64,000 bases of DNA from the NCBI GenBank assembly GCA_028277185.1, contig JANQGQ010000012.1, forward strand, positions 186,001 through 250,000, read 5' to 3'. This DNA is from Woeseiaceae bacterium (GTDB lineage: Bacteria; Pseudomonadota; Gammaproteobacteria; Steroidobacterales; Woeseiaceae). Below the pieces are notes generated by a model. The model saw only the letters and a list, made by a program, of their open reading frames with translations, was not told the DNA's origin and did no database searches. Shown here in pieces: positions 60,524 to 64,000 of the stretch. A program made the position numbers and the translations under genes. How positions within the stretch are numbered: position 1 is the first letter of the stretch; every line of letters begins with the position of its first letter.

Positions 60524-61261
60524 ATGCAAGATGTCCTTTATGAGAAAAGCGAAGGGATCGCCTATCTCACTATCAACCGGCCGAAAGTGTTGAATGCCTT
60601 GCGAGGTCAAACCTATGCGGAACTGGCGTCGGCAATCCGCGATTTCGTTGAAGACGGGGAGAGCAGAGTGCTCGTACTTACGGGTTCCGGCCGGGCGTTT
60701 TGTGCCGGACAGGATCTGAAGGAATTGCCTCGCCAACAGGGCGGCGACGATACGAAGTTACGCGAGCAGCTTCGTGTAACCCAGGAGATTTCGCGCCTCC
60801 TGTTCAACTCTCCGAAGGTATCGATCGCTGCGATAAATGGGCTCGCCATTGGTGCCGGCGCCGAAATTCCTCTCGCATGCAGCCTTCGTATAGCAGCGAA
60901 CGATACCTATTTTCAGTTCGCGGAGATTCAGAAGGGATTGTTCCAGACTAATGGCACGACCTGGTTGCTGCCTCGCATTGTAGGCTTGGGCAGAGCGATG
61001 CAGATGCTGCTGTTGGGACAGAAGATTCCGGCACAGGCGGCGTTAGACTGCGGGTTGGTCAACGAGACTGTCGAAGCGCGAGAGCTTCGATCCGTGGTTG
61101 CAGCAAGAGCCGAGGGGTTGATGGCTTCCCCGGCTCTGTCCCGTCGCTTGATTCTGGAGGGGCTGCAGTTGGGTTTGCGCGGTGACTTCGACGCTTCCCT
61201 GAACTTCGAAATTGCCGGCAACTTGCGCTTGGTCGAGGCGCAGACGAGAGTCCGGGCATGA
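60524..61261 (+). CDS. Enoyl-CoA hydratase/isomerase family protein
   Basis: Crotonase-fold enzyme of 245 residues. Oxyanion-hole segments are GRAFCAGQDLKEL and NGLAIGAGAEIPLACSLRIA. Both catalytic Glu positions are kept: GAGAE and FAEIQKG, corresponding to E144 and E164 of rat hydratase. Hydrates or isomerises a CoA-bound acyl intermediate, following from the acyl-CoA synthetase encoded nearby. Its stop overlaps the next start by 4 bp (ATGA), so the two are co-translated. Confidence 0.92.
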   Translation: MQDVLYEKSEGIAYLTINRPKVLNALRGQTYAELASAIRDFVEDGESRVLVLTGSGRAFCAGQDLKELPRQQGGDDTKLREQLRVTQEISRLLFNSPKVSIAAINGLAIGAGAEIPLACSLRIAANDTYFQFAEIQKGLFQTNGTTWLLPRIVGLGRAMQMLLLGQKIPAQAALDCGLVNETVEARELRSVVAARAEGLMASPALSRRLILEGLQLGLRGDFDASLNFEIAGNLRLVEAQTRVRA

Positions 61262-62685
61262 GATATTCTGCTGGCGTAAGAACGTGGGTCATCTGTGCCG
61301 CGCTGTCGTTGGCGGTACTCGTGCCGGCAGACGCGGTCCCGAAGGATTTGGAACCGCGGCAGATACGCATGATCGACTCCCTCGTCGAATCGGTCCACTC
61401 CGAAGGCCGCTATCCCGGCTTGACGGTATTGGTCAACCGGAAGGGACACGACGTATACGCGCGAACAATAGGTTTTGCGGACGTCGAAAACAGGGTGCCG
61501 GCCGAAATGGATTCCGTATTCGCGATCGGATCCATCACCAAGTCGTTTACGGCACTGGCGGTGCTGCAGTTGGTCGATGGCGGCAGGTTGGCATTGGGCG
61601 ACACCGTCGATTCGATACTCGAAGACTATAGCGGCCCCGGTAGCGTCGCTACCGTCGCACAGTTGCTTACACACACCTCTGGTATTCCCAACTACTTGCA
61701 CGAAATCCCGGCGGTCAGGGGGACCTTCGAACGCAGGCGCTCTACCCGAGAGCAAATGCGCTCGTACTTTGAAAAAGAGCCGTTGTTGTTCGAGCCCGGT
61801 ACGCACTGGAGCTACAGCAATTCGGGCTATTACCTGCTCGGCCTGATAGTGGAGCAAGTCAGCGGCAAGAGCTATTTCGAATACCTCGAGGAGACCGTCT
61901 ACGAACCCCTGGGCCTGCATCGTACATACAGCGGCGACGACAGCGAGATCGTCGCCAATCGGGCGCGCGGTTACGAGTTGCGCGGCGACAACCTGGTCAA
62001 CGCGCCCCCCTGGCACTACCTCGTGCCCTTCTCGGCCGGATCCCTGCTGTCAACGGCTGCAGATGTCGCAAGGTATCGGCGCGCTGTGTTCCAATCGGAC
62101 AAGATCAGCCGCCGCCTTCGGGATCTGGTCACCCGAACGACGTCACTGCAGGACGGAACCGAGCTGCAGTACGCTCTCGGTGGCCTCGTGAGTTCGAACT
62201 TCCACGGTCACCGGAAGTATTCGCACTCCGGCGAGATCTATGGCTATTTTGCCAATCATGCCCATTATCCGGCGCTGGACCTGACTGTCGTCGTGCTTTC
62301 AAACCGCAAAGGCGCCACTCCTTCACCGGTAGCACTCGAAAGAAAGATTTCGCGGGTCGTGCTCAATATCCCCCAACCCGACATCGACGACATCGCTCTG
62401 GAAAAACGAGAGCTTGAGCGTTATGCCGGGGATTATGAGATCGGTCCGGTCATGTTCGGCCCATCCCAATACGGTTTTGTAGCCCGCGAAGGGCGGCTGT
62501 TTCTGAAATTCGGCGGAACGTATGGTGACGCCGCGGAAGTGCCTCTGCTCGCGCAGGGTGGCGGCCTGTTCGTCATGGCCAGCAACGACGAGTGGACTTT
62601 TGAATTCGACACGACGGGCGAACGTGCCTCGTCGTTCGAGATGGCGGTGCGGGATGCGACGCTGTCGGGCCGCCGGGCTGACTAG
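61258..62685 (+). CDS. S12/class C beta-lactamase-like serine hydrolase
   Basis: Exported hydrolase of 475 residues: signal peptide (VICAALSLAVLVPADA), S-x-x-K in GSITKSFTALAVLQLVDGG, Y-x-N in HWSYSNSGYYLLG, and third motif in KYSHSGEIYGY, followed by a C-terminal beta domain. This family includes D-aminopeptidases, DD-peptidases and esterases. Translational coupling to the enoyl-CoA hydratase and the nearby D-amino-acid enzymes suggest a D-amino-acyl peptide or ester substrate rather than beta-lactam resistance. Confidence 0.9.
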   Translation: MRYSAGVRTWVICAALSLAVLVPADAVPKDLEPRQIRMIDSLVESVHSEGRYPGLTVLVNRKGHDVYARTIGFADVENRVPAEMDSVFAIGSITKSFTALAVLQLVDGGRLALGDTVDSILEDYSGPGSVATVAQLLTHTSGIPNYLHEIPAVRGTFERRRSTREQMRSYFEKEPLLFEPGTHWSYSNSGYYLLGLIVEQVSGKSYFEYLEETVYEPLGLHRTYSGDDSEIVANRARGYELRGDNLVNAPPWHYLVPFSAGSLLSTAADVARYRRAVFQSDKISRRLRDLVTRTTSLQDGTELQYALGGLVSSNFHGHRKYSHSGEIYGYFANHAHYPALDLTVVVLSNRKGATPSPVALERKISRVVLNIPQPDIDDIALEKRELERYAGDYEIGPVMFGPSQYGFVAREGRLFLKFGGTYGDAAEVPLLAQGGGLFVMASNDEWTFEFDTTGERASSFEMAVRDATLSGRRAD

Positions 62686-62852
62686 GAAAGCTCGCCAGAC
62701 TTGTGCAGCATCTCGCGGGTTGCGGGAACTTCAGAGTGTCATAACCGCCCTGCGACACGTTCACGGATCGCCGCCAACATTCTGGAGGACCGTGTGGACG
62801 TTGCGCTGGGCCTGCTGACCGAGCACGTCCGCGCACGGCCGGCCGATATCTA

Positions 62853-63026
62853 AAGGGTGCGCGGGGCTATTCCCGTATCGCCGAGATCCGCATGATCGAG
62901 ACGATCGAGCAGGGTGCGCCGAAAACCGATTTCATGAAGGATGGGGACCGGGTGCGGGTCGAAATGCCCGATCGTCACGGCGCTTTCGTCTTCGGTGCTA
63001 TCGATCAGCGCGTGCGGAGGGGGTGA
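62853..63026 (+). pseudogene. C-terminal fragment of a fumarylacetoacetate hydrolase-family gene
   Basis: In-frame codons read GYSRIAEIRMIETIEQG, TDFMKDGDRVRVEMPDRHG and FVFGAIDQRV before TGA at 63024. This matches the end of FAH-family proteins (IAEIRMxETI, GDxVRIEM, FGAIxQ). A stop directly upstream and the missing catalytic core show it is a remnant. The 62686-62852 region before it contains no gene that I can support. Confidence 0.65.
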
Positions 63027-63037
63027 ACTTTTTTTCG

Positions 63038-64000
63038 TCAGAACTCCGGCTCCTCGAACCCCCCGTCGGACTTCACCGGCCAGTCGAACGCATCTTCCAC
63101 CGATTTGCGGATTTCGCTCCGCACCCACGCGCCTTCGCTGCCGTTGGTCAGCACGACCAGGCCGTCGCCGCTCTCGACGTGGCCCTCGATCCACGCGCGA
63201 TAGCTGTCGTTCGCGCCGCCGTGGTGGAACACGCGTGTCGTGCCCGCACCGTTCAGGCGCGGGCCGAGGCCGTGCCAGCTCTGCGGTTCGCGCGTCAACA
63301 TGTCGTCGCGCAGCTCGCGCGGCAGAAACGCGCCGGAGCTGTCATCGTTGATGGCGATGAGGAAGCGTGCGAGGTCGCGGGTACTGGTCCAAAGACCCGA
63401 TGCCGCCTGCTCGGGCATCGCCTCCCAGCCGCGCGGCAGTGCGGTCGGTCGGCCGCGCTCGTCATGGGCGCGCGCGATGTTGCCGTGCGATGCCGGTAAC
63501 GGGTTGACGAAAGTCGAGCGCGTCATACCGAGCGGCCCGAACACGTATCGCTGGGCGGCCGCTGCATAGGACAGGCCGGTGACGTCCTCGACGATTGCCT
63601 GACTGACCGTGATGCCGCCCCCCGAGTAATCCATCAGCTCGCCGGGCGTGGACGTTAGCCGGACCGCGTCGTTCCTGGCGGGAGGCCGGCCTTCCAGGAT
63701 CTCGACCGTCGTCGGCAGCTCGGCGCCGGGCGGGTAGTCCGCGAAGCCGTGCACGTTGAACCCGGCCGTGTGCGACAGGATGCGGCGTAGCGTGACGTCC
63801 TGCTCCGCGTTGTAGCGACTGCCGGGCACCTGCCACGACTCGAGGTACTCGTTGACGTTCGTATCGAGGTCGACGCGGCCCTCGGCGACGAGTCTGAGAA
63901 TCAGCGCCGCGTTAACCACCTTGCTAACCGAGCCGACCGAGAACACGGTATCGCCGTCCACGGGATCGTCTCGACCCGCGAGCTTCGTCCCGTAGCCCTC
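63038..64000 (-). CDS. S12/class C beta-lactamase-like serine hydrolase (5' end beyond window)
   Basis: The frame continues through the window edge (EGYGTKLAGRDDP before the first internal GTG at 63961), so the N-terminus is missing. S-x-x-K is in SVGSVSKVVNAALILRLVAE, the second motif reads MDYSGGGITVSQ (Y-S-G instead of Y-x-N) and the third FHHGGANDSYRAW (HHGG). C-terminus WPVKSDGGFEEPEF. Similar overall plan to the gene at 61258 but not a close copy. Likely a peptidase or esterase; substrate unknown. Confidence 0.88.
   Translation of the reverse strand, partial: EGYGTKLAGRDDPVDGDTVFSVGSVSKVVNAALILRLVAEGRVDLDTNVNEYLESWQVPGSRYNAEQDVTLRRILSHTAGFNVHGFADYPPGAELPTTVEILEGRPPARNDAVRLTSTPGELMDYSGGGITVSQAIVEDVTGLSYAAAAQRYVFGPLGMTRSTFVNPLPASHGNIARAHDERGRPTALPRGWEAMPEQAASGLWTSTRDLARFLIAINDDSSGAFLPRELRDDMLTREPQSWHGLGPRLNGAGTTRVFHHGGANDSYRAWIEGHVESGDGLVVLTNGSEGAWVRSEIRKSVEDAFDWPVKSDGGFEEPEF

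Overview
The window looks like chromosomal DNA of a GC-rich Gammaproteobacterium, possibly an environmental or marine lineage. The basis is the mix of TonB receptors, an MMPL/RND exporter with DUF1302-like outer-membrane protein, sulfide:quinone oxidoreductase, a lamin-tail extracellular nuclease, and a protease with a GlyGly-CTERM-like tail. The exact taxon cannot be read from the sequence.

Layout. (1) 1-13343, host DNA. A minus-strand operon runs sqr, RND exporter, LolA-like protein, outer-membrane barrel. It is divergent from an ArsR repressor that carries the cysteine pair of SqrR/BigR persulfide sensors, and a palindromic AT-rich operator lies between them. Then come a large secreted nuclease, a lipoprotein, a secreted reprolysin-like metalloprotease, a hemolysin-III membrane protein and tRNA-Arg(CCG). 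(2) 13299-46919, two integrated elements in tandem at the 3' end of that tRNA. Three copies of a 45-bp tRNA-end sequence (13299, 23931, 46875) delimit element 1 (about 10.6 kb) and element 2 (about 22.9 kb). Each begins with a related integrase; the second is 5'-truncated. Both carry the same unusual slot: a 172-residue protein of unknown function behind a hairpin that buries its ribosome binding site, then a terminator, then an AbiE-type toxin-antitoxin locus (intact in element 1, collapsed into an in-frame fusion in element 2). Element 1 also carries a four-gene overlapping recombination operon with two tyrosine recombinases, an inverted-repeat-rich non-coding segment, three unknown genes, a chain of overlapping hairpins leading into tRNA-Leu(UAA), and a HEPN-motif protein. 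Element 2 carries a heavy-metal CBA efflux operon, a FecI-FecR-TonB receptor-S9 peptidase cluster, a second S9 peptidase, a Fic protein preceded by 24-bp direct repeats, and several broken toxin-antitoxin or conserved genes. (3) 46920-64000, host-like DNA. A gene set fits uptake and breakdown of acylated or D-amino-acid-containing compounds: TonB receptor, SDR, D-amino-acid dehydrogenase-like flavoprotein, PhyH dioxygenase, TetR regulator, amino-acid permease, P1-family aminopeptidase, N-acyl-D-amino-acid deacylase, acyl-CoA synthetase, S41 protease, enoyl-CoA hydratase and two S12-type serine hydrolases.

Working together (inference). The left operon is probably de-repressed by sulfide or persulfide and couples sulfide oxidation to an envelope exporter. 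The islands combine mobility, metal resistance, nutrient or peptide scavenging and toxin-based stability or defence genes. The right-hand cluster probably forms a TetR-controlled catabolic unit; two similar inverted repeats lie in its divergent promoter regions.
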